The notes beneath the pieces are model-generated. The model searched no databases and was not told the origin of the DNA. It was given only the letters and a program-made list of their open reading frames with translations. Below, one piece after another: positions 53,598 through 62,615 of a DNA stretch of 64,000 nucleotides. This DNA comes from Hydrotalea sp. (GTDB taxonomy: Bacteria > Bacteroidota > Bacteroidia > Chitinophagales > Chitinophagaceae): positions 185,870-249,869 of the forward strand of contig JAKRSC010000005.1 of NCBI GenBank assembly GCA_022402565.1, given 5' to 3'. Every line of letters begins with the position of its first letter. Positions within the stretch are counted from its first letter, which is position 1. Position numbers and translations under genes: made by a program.

Positions 53598-54890
53598 TTA
53601 AAGAGCTACAAATTTAAACTGGAATACCACACCACTTCCATTGCCGGCACGCAATACCATTCTAGTAGGTGTTATTTCAATAATTCTGTACACATTTTCT
53701 GCAGGAACGTCTGTTACCCCAATGAATCTATTGGGAGGAGTGCCTGGTAATTGAATGGTTGCTAAACCAGCAACACCGCCAGTAGTTGCTCCAAATGTAT
53801 ACGAAGAACCACTAAATGAACGATCTGCACCACAGTTGAAGTTTGGAGCAATATTACCACCATTTAAGGTTGCACCATTAGCATTATAATTTAAAACATT
53901 GGCTGATGTGAAAGTATATACATCATCTTCTTGACAATCTGCTAAGGCACCTCCTCCAAAGAATTCACTTGGATTACCTTCTGTTCCAACAATAATTGGA
54001 TTAGCACCAGGTGTTGCATCTAACTTCCAGCTTTTGCTGCTTCCACCTGTTAACAAATTGCGGATATCATTTAAAGTAAGTGCAACATTCTTTCTCAATT
54101 TAATTTCAATAAGAACTCCACCTGTTCCTTCAAGAACACCTCTTAATGTCATTCTATTTTCATCATACGACATCACAGTGTACAGGTTATTTTCAATAGG
54201 ATCTGTAGTACCTAAGAAAGGACGAACTCCTGTTGGTGCTCTTAATAATATTTGAGGTCTTTGTCCAGTTCTTGCAATTACTTGGAATGAAGTTGCATTT
54301 GGTACTGGAGATACGCAGTTATACCCTGCTTGAACAGAAAACGTTTGACCATTTGCATCATATGCAAAACTACCGTCTCTATTAAAGCGGAAGATATCAT
54401 CTGCTTGACACCCGGCTGCTGAACCAGCAAAAAATACCTGTGTTGCATCTGGAGATAAAACACGAATAGCATCCCCATCTGTACTCCATGTCCAATCAGC
54501 AAACGTACAGGTGGTTAACTTACTAAAGAAGTCATTGCTACAAGCATCTGTTACTGTCACTGTTCTAGTTACAGTGCTGTTTCCATTTGTACCAACTGTT
54601 AATAAACTTACATTATAAGTTCCACCTGTTCTGTAAGTGTGAATTGGACTAGCCTCTGTATTTAAATTACTATTATCACCAAAGTTCCATTGATACAAAA
54701 AAGCGTCTGTGCTGTTGTTAGTAAATCTAACTCTAACAGGATAAGGCAATGTATCACTTGGAGGTATTTGTGCAAAAGTAAAATTAGCTTCAGAAGCGCT
54801 GCCTGACATTTCTAGCAAATTTTTCTTACAAGAAGAGAAGAATAATAGGCCAGCAGCCAGAAATAATTTTGATATAGAAATTGATTTCAT
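53598..54890 (-). CDS. PKD-domain lipoprotein with a duplicated unnamed module (candidate surface glycan-binding protein)
   Basis: About 430 residues from the ATG at 54890. Lipobox FFSSC, lipidated C21. PKD domain about 35-115 (YQWNFGDNSN, SPIHTYRTGGTYNVSLLT). The rest is two related modules of about 140 residues. Each has CQxDDxYxF or CQADDIFRF, a YNANG/YDANGQ turn, an NC pair, GxTDxxENxYxI and a closing MxLRGxxxGxGVxxxIK/F strand. I cannot name the module. The position after SusD and before the surface GH16 suggests that it binds the glucan. No catalytic residues are evident. Confidence 0.75.
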   Translation of the reverse strand: MKSISISKLFLAAGLLFFSSCKKNLLEMSGSASEANFTFAQIPPSDTLPYPVRVRFTNNSTDAFLYQWNFGDNSNLNTEASPIHTYRTGGTYNVSLLTVGTNGNSTVTRTVTVTDACSNDFFSKLTTCTFADWTWSTDGDAIRVLSPDATQVFFAGSAAGCQADDIFRFNRDGSFAYDANGQTFSVQAGYNCVSPVPNATSFQVIARTGQRPQILLRAPTGVRPFLGTTDPIENNLYTVMSYDENRMTLRGVLEGTGGVLIEIKLRKNVALTLNDIRNLLTGGSSKSWKLDATPGANPIIVGTEGNPSEFFGGGALADCQEDDVYTFTSANVLNYNANGATLNGGNIAPNFNCGADRSFSGSSYTFGATTGGVAGLATIQLPGTPPNRFIGVTDVPAENVYRIIEITPTRMVLRAGNGSGVVFQFKFVAL

Positions 54891-54908
54891 TGTCAATCGT
54901 TTTATTGA

Positions 54909-56426
54909 TTAATAACCTTCGTTTTGAGTAAGGTTCGGATTTTTATCACGCTCACCTTGAGGAATTGGCATGTATCTGTGTTTTTGAGCCACATTTGTTT
55001 TTCCATGAGCTCTCATAACAGTTACAAAATAATTAGGATCTGGATGACGTAATAAATCATACCAACGTTGCATTTCAAAAGCAAACTCTATTCTTCTTTC
55101 CTTGTAAATTGCGGCAAGGTATTGAGCATCATTCAAACCATTTGGTAATGGAGCTAAACCTGCACGTGCACGCACTTGATCTGCGAAAGGCTTACCCAAA
55201 GCCGGTCCAGCAGCTTCTGCATAAATAAGAAGCATTTCTGAATATCGCATAATAGGAACATTCAATGCACAAGTCCAACCACCGTTATCACCTGCTACAT
55301 TGGTAATTGGTACAAAATATTTTCTCACATTAAATCCATTTGGAGAACCTACCAATTGAGCTGGTTGTGTATACGACCCAAATTGATCGCCAGGCATCCA
55401 CATACTTGGAGCTCTTCTACGATCTATTATTGTATTTAAACCTGGGCCACTTCTCTCATAATTGTTTACAAAATCAAGTGTTGGAACATTCCAGCCGTAA
55501 CCAGATGATTGTACAATATCTTGTGCACGTGGTGCAAAGAATGTATTTAGTTTGTGTCCTGCTCCAAAATCACTCCATTGACCACCACCACTTCTATATT
55601 GAACTTCAAACATAGACTCTCGTCCATTTTCATTTTCTAATTTGAAGTTATCTGCATAATCAGGCCATAAATCGTACCCGTATAAAGCTCTGTTATCAAT
55701 AACTTCCTTTGCCTTGGCTGCAGCTCTTGTTTTATCATTTAGAGTTAAATAAACTTTTGCTAATAATCCTTTTGCTGTACCAGCTGTAGCTCTTCCTAGA
55801 TCTTCGCCAGTGTTTCTGTTAGGCAGCAAAGTTTCTGCTTGTTGAAGGTCTGCTATAATTTGAGCGTACACTTGCTCTTTAGGTGTTCTTGAAAGTTTTA
55901 ATGCTTCGTCAACACCAATAATCTGCGTATATAATGGTACATCGCCAAAAACACGAACAAGATTAAAATAGTAAAGCGCTCTTAAGAATCTCGCCTCTCC
56001 TAAACTTCTTCTTCGAATTTGCTCTCTCATGACTGCAACACCAGGAGTTTTTTCGATAACTATATTAGATCTAAAAATTCCAAAATAGCATTGAGCCCAC
56101 ATGAGGTTCAAAATTGGATTAAATGAGGTTACAGTGAAGTTGTCTAATTCTGCGGTTTCTAAACCATCTCCACCACCACCACCGCCAAGATCGGTATCAT
56201 CACTCATAATGTCACCAATATGCCAAGCTGCACCATTATAAATGGCAGACAAAGGAGTATAAGATGCATTCACTGCTAAGATGATATCATTCTCTGTTCT
56301 ATAAAAATTATCTACCGAAACAATTGGAATTGTTGGATCCACTTGTAGGATATCCTTCCTACAAGCTGAAAAGGAAACTGCTAATGTAAAAAGCAGTGCC
56401 GGAATTATTATGATTCTTCTGTTCAT
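54909..56426 (-). CDS. SusD/RagB-family outer-membrane glycan-binding lipoprotein (PUL 2)
   Basis: About 505 residues from the ATG at 56426 (the reading frame extends to a TTG ten codons upstream). Lipidated C22 in VSFSACRKD. SusD hallmarks: ARFLRALYYFNLVRVFGDVPLY, KGLLAKVYLTLNDKTRAAAKA, YKERRIEFAFEMQRWYDLLRH and YMPIPQGERDKNPNLTQN. It partners the SusC encoded 19 bases upstream. Likely ligand: beta-1,3-glucan oligosaccharides, inferred from GH16. Confidence 0.95.
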   Translation of the reverse strand: MNRRIIIIPALLFTLAVSFSACRKDILQVDPTIPIVSVDNFYRTENDIILAVNASYTPLSAIYNGAAWHIGDIMSDDTDLGGGGGGDGLETAELDNFTVTSFNPILNLMWAQCYFGIFRSNIVIEKTPGVAVMREQIRRRSLGEARFLRALYYFNLVRVFGDVPLYTQIIGVDEALKLSRTPKEQVYAQIIADLQQAETLLPNRNTGEDLGRATAGTAKGLLAKVYLTLNDKTRAAAKAKEVIDNRALYGYDLWPDYADNFKLENENGRESMFEVQYRSGGGQWSDFGAGHKLNTFFAPRAQDIVQSSGYGWNVPTLDFVNNYERSGPGLNTIIDRRRAPSMWMPGDQFGSYTQPAQLVGSPNGFNVRKYFVPITNVAGDNGGWTCALNVPIMRYSEMLLIYAEAAGPALGKPFADQVRARAGLAPLPNGLNDAQYLAAIYKERRIEFAFEMQRWYDLLRHPDPNYFVTVMRAHGKTNVAQKHRYMPIPQGERDKNPNLTQNEGY

Positions 56427-56445
56427 ATGGAAAGAATTAAATGGA

Positions 56446-59400
56446 TTAAAAATCAAGTGTGAAACCAGCTAAGAATACCCTCGCTTGTGGATAGAAACCT
56501 ATATCTACACCACCTCCAACTTCTGGATCAAATCCAGTATAGCGAGTTATAGTTAAAAGGTTTTGTGCACTTACATAAAACTGAGTTCTACGCAAGTTCA
56601 ATTTCTGTGTCCATGAAGCTGGTAAATTATAGGCAAAACGAACGTTCTTAATTCGTAAGAAGGATGCATCTTCCACAAAACGATCAGATACCCTGTTGTT
56701 ACCATTAGGATCATTTAGCGTTAAGCGTGGTACAGTATTGCTAGTACCAGGACCAGTCCAACGACCAATCATTGCATTGCTATAATTACCGTTACTTACA
56801 CCACCTTCAGTATACCAACGTGTAAAGTTCAATACACGATTTCCTTGCGAGCCTTGAATGAAAATGGAAAGTTCCATATTCTTGTAAGTAATGTTATTTG
56901 TAAAGCCATAAGTGAAAGTTGGATTGGCATTACCGATATTGGTACGATCTAAATCGTTAATAACACCATCACCATTTAAATCCTTGAAGCGAATATCGCC
57001 CGGTGCAGTACTAGTAGCAGGATTAGATCCTGGAACTTGTATAGCATGTCTAGCTATTTCTTCATAAGATTGGAAAATTCCATCAGTAACAAACCCAAAA
57101 AAGAAATTTGCTGGCATACCTTGTAAGGTTCTCAAACTACCGCCATTAATTCTTGCAAATCCACCATCCAATGGAGCCGATAACCCCATAGAAACCACAT
57201 TATTTCTGTAAGTACCCAATACCAATGTACTATTCCAATTCCAATGCTTAGAACTAATTGGCTTTGCATTAATGGTAAGATCAATACCTTGGTTTTGTAA
57301 TGTTCCAGTATTAAATGGTACAGATTCAAAAGCACCAGATAAGAAAGGAGGAGCTACAAAAAGAATTAGATCAATAGACCTACGTCTGTAAACATCTAAT
57401 GCTACATTGATTTTATCGTTGAATAAACTCGCATCAACACCTATATTTAATTGCTCATTCTTTTCCCAACGAATGTCTGGATTGAATGACCTAGTAGGTG
57501 CAGCAGCAGCAACAATACCACCAGAACCTGGCGAAGGACCGAATGTATACTGTAGGTTTTGGTTCAAACCTTGAATAAATGCATTTGCTGCAACATTAGG
57601 GTTGCCCGTATAACCAAAACTTGCTCTTAATTTAAGTTCATCTACCCACTTAACATTGCTCATAAATTTCTCTTGAGTCAAACGCCATGCAGCAGAAAAA
57701 GAGGGGAAAGTAGCAAACCTATTTCTTGGGGCGAAGTTTGAGCTACCATCACGACGTAGTGAAATGCCAGCATAAAAACGATTATCAAAATCATAGTTTA
57801 CCCTAGCGAAATAAGACAATAAGCGGCTATTAATACCTTGCTCACCACCATTTCCAATTTGAGCTATATCTGTTGGGGTAAAAATTACATTGTTAAACGC
57901 AGGTATTAAATAATTGAAATCACCACTTCTAGCAGCATTCAAAAATGAGTACCTGTTTTCCTGGAAAGTGTAACCTGCAATAGAATTGATCTTATGCCTA
58001 CCAGCTATAACCTTATCGTAACTTAAAGTTGCTTCGGTTAAATAGTCGCTGAACAATCCTTTTTGATTAAAGAATCCAGATAAAATGATTGGACGACCAC
58101 CTGTAGATGGAGTTGCTGGGCTAAAGTTTCTGATATCTTGATAAACAAAATCACCTCCTGTGAGAAACTTAAACTTCATATTTTTCAACAACTCAACTTC
58201 TGCATAAACATTACCTGTAATACGGTATTTATCGTTTGTATTTTGAGGAACCTCTAAGTTGTAAATTGGGTTGGGCTCATTAAAACCATCTATAGAACCA
58301 TTACCACCAGCATATGATCCATCTGCATTTCTAGGGCGAACTGTTGGCGGCGAAGTAAGGGCCAACAATACAACACTATTGAAAGGATCAAAGGTATTTG
58401 CGGCTCTTTCTCTAATCTTGTTTAGAGATAAAGAGTTTCCAATTTTAATCCTTTTTGAAACTTTAATGTCACCATTAAAACGAAGGTTAACACGCTCAAA
58501 ATCTGTTTTATAAATAATACCATCTTGTCTAAAATAACCCCCTGCAATCATAAACTGCGCTTTGTCTGACCCTCCAGTTGCAGTAAGGTTCACACTTTGC
58601 ATAGCTGCTCTTCTAAAAATCTGATCCATCCAGTTTACACCTTGACCGTATTCCTGCTCAATAGCACTTAAATTGAGCAACTTTGGAATAGGTGGCAATC
58701 CACTGGCTACACGAGCTTCAGTATTTGCAATTGCATACTGACGGGCATTCATCATATCTGGTAAGCGCCAAGCCTCTTGTAGGCCCTGATATACATCTAA
58801 ATTGAAGGTAGTTTTACCTGCTTTACCTCTTTTAGTAGTAATCATAATAACACCATTCGAAGCACGCACACCATAAATAGCGGCGGCAGCAGCATCTTTT
58901 AAAACGTCCATCGACTCAATATCGCCAACGCCAAATGAATTCAAAACGTTATCGGCTTGCTGATCAGGCAATGGATAGCCATCCACCACTATCAACGGGT
59001 TATTTGTACCTGTGAGTGAAGAGATACCTCTTATTCTAATACTAGTACCTCCAGTACCACCAGGAGCACCACTATTTTGAGTAATGGTTACACCGGCAAC
59101 CCTTCCTTGAAGAGCTTGTGCAGCATCAGCAACAGGTGTTGCTGTAATTTCTTTTGATCCTACCGAACTTACTGAAGTAGAAAGATCTTTTCTCTTTCTA
59201 GCACCATAACCCACCACTACCACATCATTCAACCCTTGAACTGCATCTTCTAATAAGATGTCTGCCAAAGCAGAAGATTGTACTGGCACTTGAAGGGTTT
59301 TCATTCCAGCATAGCTAATAACTAGAACACCCCCCTTTTCGGCCTGGATCTTAAAATACCCAGAAGTGTCGGTTGATGTAGCCGTAGACTTTCCGTCTAG

Positions 59401-59541
59401 CTTAATAGTAGCGCCAGCTAAGGGCTCATTGGTAGTTTTACTTAAAACCCTACCCGAAACATTTAAGGCCTGCCCCTCAGAAAGTAAAGGAAACAAGCCT
59501 AGTAAGACAATGATCGATAAGATCTGTGTGATTCGATTCAT
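56446..59541 (-). CDS. SusC/RagA TonB-dependent transporter (PUL 2, no STN domain)
   Basis: 1031 residues. Signal peptide about 1-23, carboxypeptidase-regulatory-like domain about 28-100 (VSGRVLSKTTNEPLAGATIKL), TonB-box-like NDVVVVGYG near 105-113, plug about 120-235 (TSIRIRGISS, IESMDVLKDAAAAAIYG), then the beta-barrel ending in FLAGFTLDF. It lacks the STN signalling domain of the first SusC, which agrees with control by the divergent membrane regulator rather than by a sigma/FecR pair. A promoter at 59576-59607 precedes it. Confidence 0.95.
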   Translation of the reverse strand: MNRITQILSIIVLLGLFPLLSEGQALNVSGRVLSKTTNEPLAGATIKLDGKSTATSTDTSGYFKIQAEKGGVLVISYAGMKTLQVPVQSSALADILLEDAVQGLNDVVVVGYGARKRKDLSTSVSSVGSKEITATPVADAAQALQGRVAGVTITQNSGAPGGTGGTSIRIRGISSLTGTNNPLIVVDGYPLPDQQADNVLNSFGVGDIESMDVLKDAAAAAIYGVRASNGVIMITTKRGKAGKTTFNLDVYQGLQEAWRLPDMMNARQYAIANTEARVASGLPPIPKLLNLSAIEQEYGQGVNWMDQIFRRAAMQSVNLTATGGSDKAQFMIAGGYFRQDGIIYKTDFERVNLRFNGDIKVSKRIKIGNSLSLNKIRERAANTFDPFNSVVLLALTSPPTVRPRNADGSYAGGNGSIDGFNEPNPIYNLEVPQNTNDKYRITGNVYAEVELLKNMKFKFLTGGDFVYQDIRNFSPATPSTGGRPIILSGFFNQKGLFSDYLTEATLSYDKVIAGRHKINSIAGYTFQENRYSFLNAARSGDFNYLIPAFNNVIFTPTDIAQIGNGGEQGINSRLLSYFARVNYDFDNRFYAGISLRRDGSSNFAPRNRFATFPSFSAAWRLTQEKFMSNVKWVDELKLRASFGYTGNPNVAANAFIQGLNQNLQYTFGPSPGSGGIVAAAAPTRSFNPDIRWEKNEQLNIGVDASLFNDKINVALDVYRRRSIDLILFVAPPFLSGAFESVPFNTGTLQNQGIDLTINAKPISSKHWNWNSTLVLGTYRNNVVSMGLSAPLDGGFARINGGSLRTLQGMPANFFFGFVTDGIFQSYEEIARHAIQVPGSNPATSTAPGDIRFKDLNGDGVINDLDRTNIGNANPTFTYGFTNNITYKNMELSIFIQGSQGNRVLNFTRWYTEGGVSNGNYSNAMIGRWTGPGTSNTVPRLTLNDPNGNNRVSDRFVEDASFLRIKNVRFAYNLPASWTQKLNLRRTQFYVSAQNLLTITRYTGFDPEVGGGVDIGFYPQARVFLAGFTLDF

Positions 59542-59575
59542 AAGGCAGTCGTTTAGTGAATAAATTTTGATGCTG

Positions 59576-59607
59576 TAAAACTATTTTACCTATAAGTGCA
59601 TACCAAA
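59576..59607 (-). promoter_or_regulatory. promoter of susC (PUL 2)
   Basis: On the minus strand TTTG (59607-59604), a 20-base spacer, then TAGTTTTA (59583-59576), one base off the TAnnTTTG -7 consensus. Predicted start near 59569, giving a leader of about 28 bases. The ACTACATCA repeats lie just upstream of the -33 box. Confidence 0.6.
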
Positions 59608-59624
59608 AAAGAAAAGGCTACAAT

Positions 59625-59687
59625 ACTACATCATACAGGCTAAAAGGTTGATTTTTAGGCCTTTTTTACTACATCAATACTACATCA
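59625..59687. repeat. three ACTACATCA direct repeats, candidate regulator-binding sites
   Basis: ACTACATCA occurs at 59625-59633, 59668-59676 and 59679-59687. The first and third are embedded in an exact 14-base repeat, CAATACTACATCAT (59621-59634 and 59675-59688). Spacings of 43 and 11 bases are close to whole helical turns. Relative to the predicted susC start they centre near -60, -103 and -114, where an activator would sit. The regulator encoded at 59712 is the likely binder; this is inference. Confidence 0.6.
59637..59667 (+). terminator. terminator-like hairpin in the susC/regulator intergenic region
   Basis: AGGC-TAAAA (59637-59645) can pair with TTTTTAGGCCT (59652-59662) with one bulge, and a T run follows to 59667 on the plus strand. 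No plus-strand gene lies upstream, so it would stop antisense transcripts from susC or attenuate transcription toward the regulator. It lies between the first and second ACTACATCA repeats. Confidence 0.35.
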
Positions 59688-59711
59688 TTATAAATTTATT
59701 ACTTTCACATT

Positions 59712-62615
59712 ATGAATTTCGGCTTTCTCTTTAGATTATCTTTTCTGCTTCTCTTCATTACACCCTCATTGCTGGGTCAAAATACCATTGCTTTCCCTGA
59801 AGTAACCAATTTTACCAAACAAAACTACCAAGCGGGACTGCAAAACTGGGATTTTAAGCAAGGGAGTGATGGTAAAATTTATGTTGCCAATAATGAAGGG
59901 TTACTGGTTTATGATGGAACATTCTGGTCGCTCTATCCCCTTCCTAATAAAACAATTGTACGGTCTATTGAAATAGAAAAGGCTACTGGAAGAATTTATG
60001 TAGGTGGGCAAGACGAATTGGGATATTTTGAAGCAAATAATCGCGGAAAGCTTGAATATCATTCACTTATCAATTTTTTACCTGCAAAGGATCGAAATTT
60101 TGGAGACGTTTGGGATATTATATTTTTCCAGAAATCAATGTTTGTTAGAACCAATCAAAAAATATTTCAAATTGAACAGACTAAAGTTAAAACCTACCAA
60201 GCCAACTCAGAATGGGTTTTTATGTCGGCTGCTAATCAGGTACTCTATGCCCATGATTTGAAAAATGGATTATTAAGGTTAGAAAATAACCAGTGGCTGC
60301 CTGTTTTTACTAAGAATCTATTTCCATCAAACGACCCTATCACTTCAATTATTCCATCAATTGAAAATCAATTAGTTATTTCTACGCTAAAAAATGGCCT
60401 TTTCAAACTAAAAGGCGACCAATTATACGCTTTCACTCACCCTAATAACCGTCTTTTTATAGAGCATAGAATTTATGCTGCAACAAGCTTAGACAACGGC
60501 TGGATTGCTTTAGCAACCAATAATAAAGGTGTATACATTATTAACCAACTAGGTGAAATTATTCAGCACTTTTCTAAAGCTGAGCGTCTTCAAAACAATA
60601 ACGTTCTTAGCATTTTTCTAGACCAGCAAAAGAATCTTTGGCTTGGACTAGATAATGGAATTGATTTTATTGCCTATAACAGCCCTGTTAAACAATTAAT
60701 TCCCCTCCAGGAAGATGGACCAGGCTATACAGCTATCGTTCATAGCCAACATTTGTACTTAGGAACATCTAACGGCCTTTTTAAAACCCAATTAGAAACG
60801 TTAACAGATCTTAGTTTTAGCAGGGGAAAATTTGAGGTTGTACCCAATACCAAAGGTCAAAATTGGTCACTTTCGCTCATCAACAATAAACTTCTGTTGG
60901 GTCATCATGATGGAATTTATCAAATTGAAAATAATAGAGGAAATCTTGTAGAATCAGGAACTGGGTACTGGAACTTCTTGCCTTTTTCTTCAGAACAAAC
61001 GGGTACTCAAATAGCCTCAGGCAATTATAAAGGAATCACATTTTTTGAAAATGGTGGTGGCGGATTTATTAATAAAGGAAATATACCTGGATTTGTAGAG
61101 TCATCTAGGTACCTAGTAAAAGACCAGTCAAATGCAATTTGGGTCTCGCACCCGTATCACGGAATTTACAGGATTAGAAAAAAAGACAATGCAAGCTATT
61201 CTATTGATTCCTTCTCTCAAAAAGAAGGATTGCCATCCAATTTGAACAACCATGTTTTTATGGTAAACCAAGAATTGGTTATTGCAACTGAAAAGGGGGT
61301 GTATAGCTACTCCGAAGAAAACAAAAGATTTGAACCTTCAATCAACTTTCAAAAAATATTAGGCAATAAAAGTATCAGGTATCTCAAAGAAGATAAAGAC
61401 GGTAATGTTTGGTTTATTCATGAAAAAGAAATTGGGGTAATTGATTATTCTGGGGAAGTACCAAAAACCGTTTACCTCCCGGAAATGAAGAATAAAATTT
61501 TAAGTGGATTTGAATTTATTTACCCCCTAGATGCTCAAAATATTCTCGTTGGAGGCGAAAAAGGCTTCTTTCATATTAATTACGAGAAATATAAATTGAA
61601 CGCCTCAAAGTTGAGGGTAGATATTGGACAAGTTAGAATTACACACACAAAAGACAGTTTAATTTGGGGTGGCTTTATTTTTAAATCTTCTAAGGAAAAT
61701 GAAGAAAATGTTCCTTCTCCAAAAATTTCAAGCGATTGGAAGTCAATTAAATTCCAATATTCCTCAACAACCTACGGACAACAAGCCAATGTAGAATATA
61801 GTTTTAGATTGAAAGGGTATGATGAAGATTGGAGCGAGTGGAGTAATAAGACCTTTAAAGAATATACGAACCTAAACAACGGTAAATATACTTTTGAAGT
61901 AAAAGCAAGAAATAATTTAGGTAATGAATCAGATATTGCTTCCTTTCAGTTTAACATACTTCCGCCTTGGTATAAAACGTCATGGGCACGACTCATTTTT
62001 ACTTTGTGCATTTTAGTTGCCGTATTTTACTTATATCGCTGGCAACAAAAATCATTTCAATCTGAAATGAAAAAATTAGAGGACGAGCAAAATCGTTTGA
62101 AATACATCCATGAACTTGAAATTACAAAAACAGAAAGCGAGTTAGTTGCATTGCGTAATGCAAATCTTGAGGCGGAAATAAATTTCAAAAATACAGAAAT
62201 GGCTTCAACTGCAATGCACTTGTTAAAAAAAGGTGAGTTGCTAAGCAAAATCAAATCGGAGCTATCTCAACTCAGTAAAAGAATAGACCACGACTTTGCT
62301 AATAGTGAAATAAAAAAATTAATTAAATCACTTAACGAGGATGAAAATATAGATCAAGAGTGGGAAAGTTTTAGCAAACACTTTGATCAAGTTCATGCAA
62401 ACTTCGTTGTAAAGCTTAAAGAAACACATCCCGACCTTACCAACAATGAACTTAAACTTTGTACTTACTTAAGGATGAATCTTACTAGTAAAGAAATCGC
62501 TCAACTATTAAATATTTCTGTACGGGGAGTTGAAATTAGCAGATATAGGCTAAGAAAGAAGCTTTTACTCCCTACCGAAATGAGCATATTCGATTACCTA
62601 ATTGGGATAAAATAA
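59712..62615 (+). CDS. membrane one-component regulator with beta-propeller, Y_Y_Y and LuxR-type HTH domains
   Basis: 967 residues. Signal peptide about 1-22; a large extracytoplasmic propeller of two-component-regulator-type repeats about 35-640 (DGKIYVANNEGLLVYDG, NLWLGLDNGIDFI, NVWFIHEKEIGVIDY); Y_Y_Y domain about 685-750 (YSFRLKGYDEDWSEWSN); one transmembrane helix about 757-775 (ARLIFTLCILVAVFYLYRW); coiled coil about 780-840; C-terminal HTH about 910-960 (NNELKLCTYLRMNLTSKEIAQLL, then RGVEISRYRLRKK). There is no kinase or receiver domain, so signal sensing and DNA binding are in one chain. It is divergent from PUL 2 susC and probably activates it on sensing glucan oligosaccharides. Its stop abuts that of rmuC. 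Confidence 0.88.
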   Translation: MNFGFLFRLSFLLLFITPSLLGQNTIAFPEVTNFTKQNYQAGLQNWDFKQGSDGKIYVANNEGLLVYDGTFWSLYPLPNKTIVRSIEIEKATGRIYVGGQDELGYFEANNRGKLEYHSLINFLPAKDRNFGDVWDIIFFQKSMFVRTNQKIFQIEQTKVKTYQANSEWVFMSAANQVLYAHDLKNGLLRLENNQWLPVFTKNLFPSNDPITSIIPSIENQLVISTLKNGLFKLKGDQLYAFTHPNNRLFIEHRIYAATSLDNGWIALATNNKGVYIINQLGEIIQHFSKAERLQNNNVLSIFLDQQKNLWLGLDNGIDFIAYNSPVKQLIPLQEDGPGYTAIVHSQHLYLGTSNGLFKTQLETLTDLSFSRGKFEVVPNTKGQNWSLSLINNKLLLGHHDGIYQIENNRGNLVESGTGYWNFLPFSSEQTGTQIASGNYKGITFFENGGGGFINKGNIPGFVESSRYLVKDQSNAIWVSHPYHGIYRIRKKDNASYSIDSFSQKEGLPSNLNNHVFMVNQELVIATEKGVYSYSEENKRFEPSINFQKILGNKSIRYLKEDKDGNVWFIHEKEIGVIDYSGEVPKTVYLPEMKNKILSGFEFIYPLDAQNILVGGEKGFFHINYEKYKLNASKLRVDIGQVRITHTKDSLIWGGFIFKSSKENEENVPSPKISSDWKSIKFQYSSTTYGQQANVEYSFRLKGYDEDWSEWSNKTFKEYTNLNNGKYTFEVKARNNLGNESDIASFQFNILPPWYKTSWARLIFTLCILVAVFYLYRWQQKSFQSEMKKLEDEQNRLKYIHELEITKTESELVALRNANLEAEINFKNTEMASTAMHLLKKGELLSKIKSELSQLSKRIDHDFANSEIKKLIKSLNEDENIDQEWESFSKHFDQVHANFVVKLKETHPDLTNNELKLCTYLRMNLTSKEIAQLLNISVRGVEISRYRLRKKLLLPTEMSIFDYLIGIK

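Noticed and set aside
3944-59541. Type IX secretion cargo among the glycan enzymes
   Set aside because: Although sprA is present, none of the exported enzymes here ends in a recognisable C-terminal sorting domain; they carry plain or lipoprotein signals and standard domain ends.
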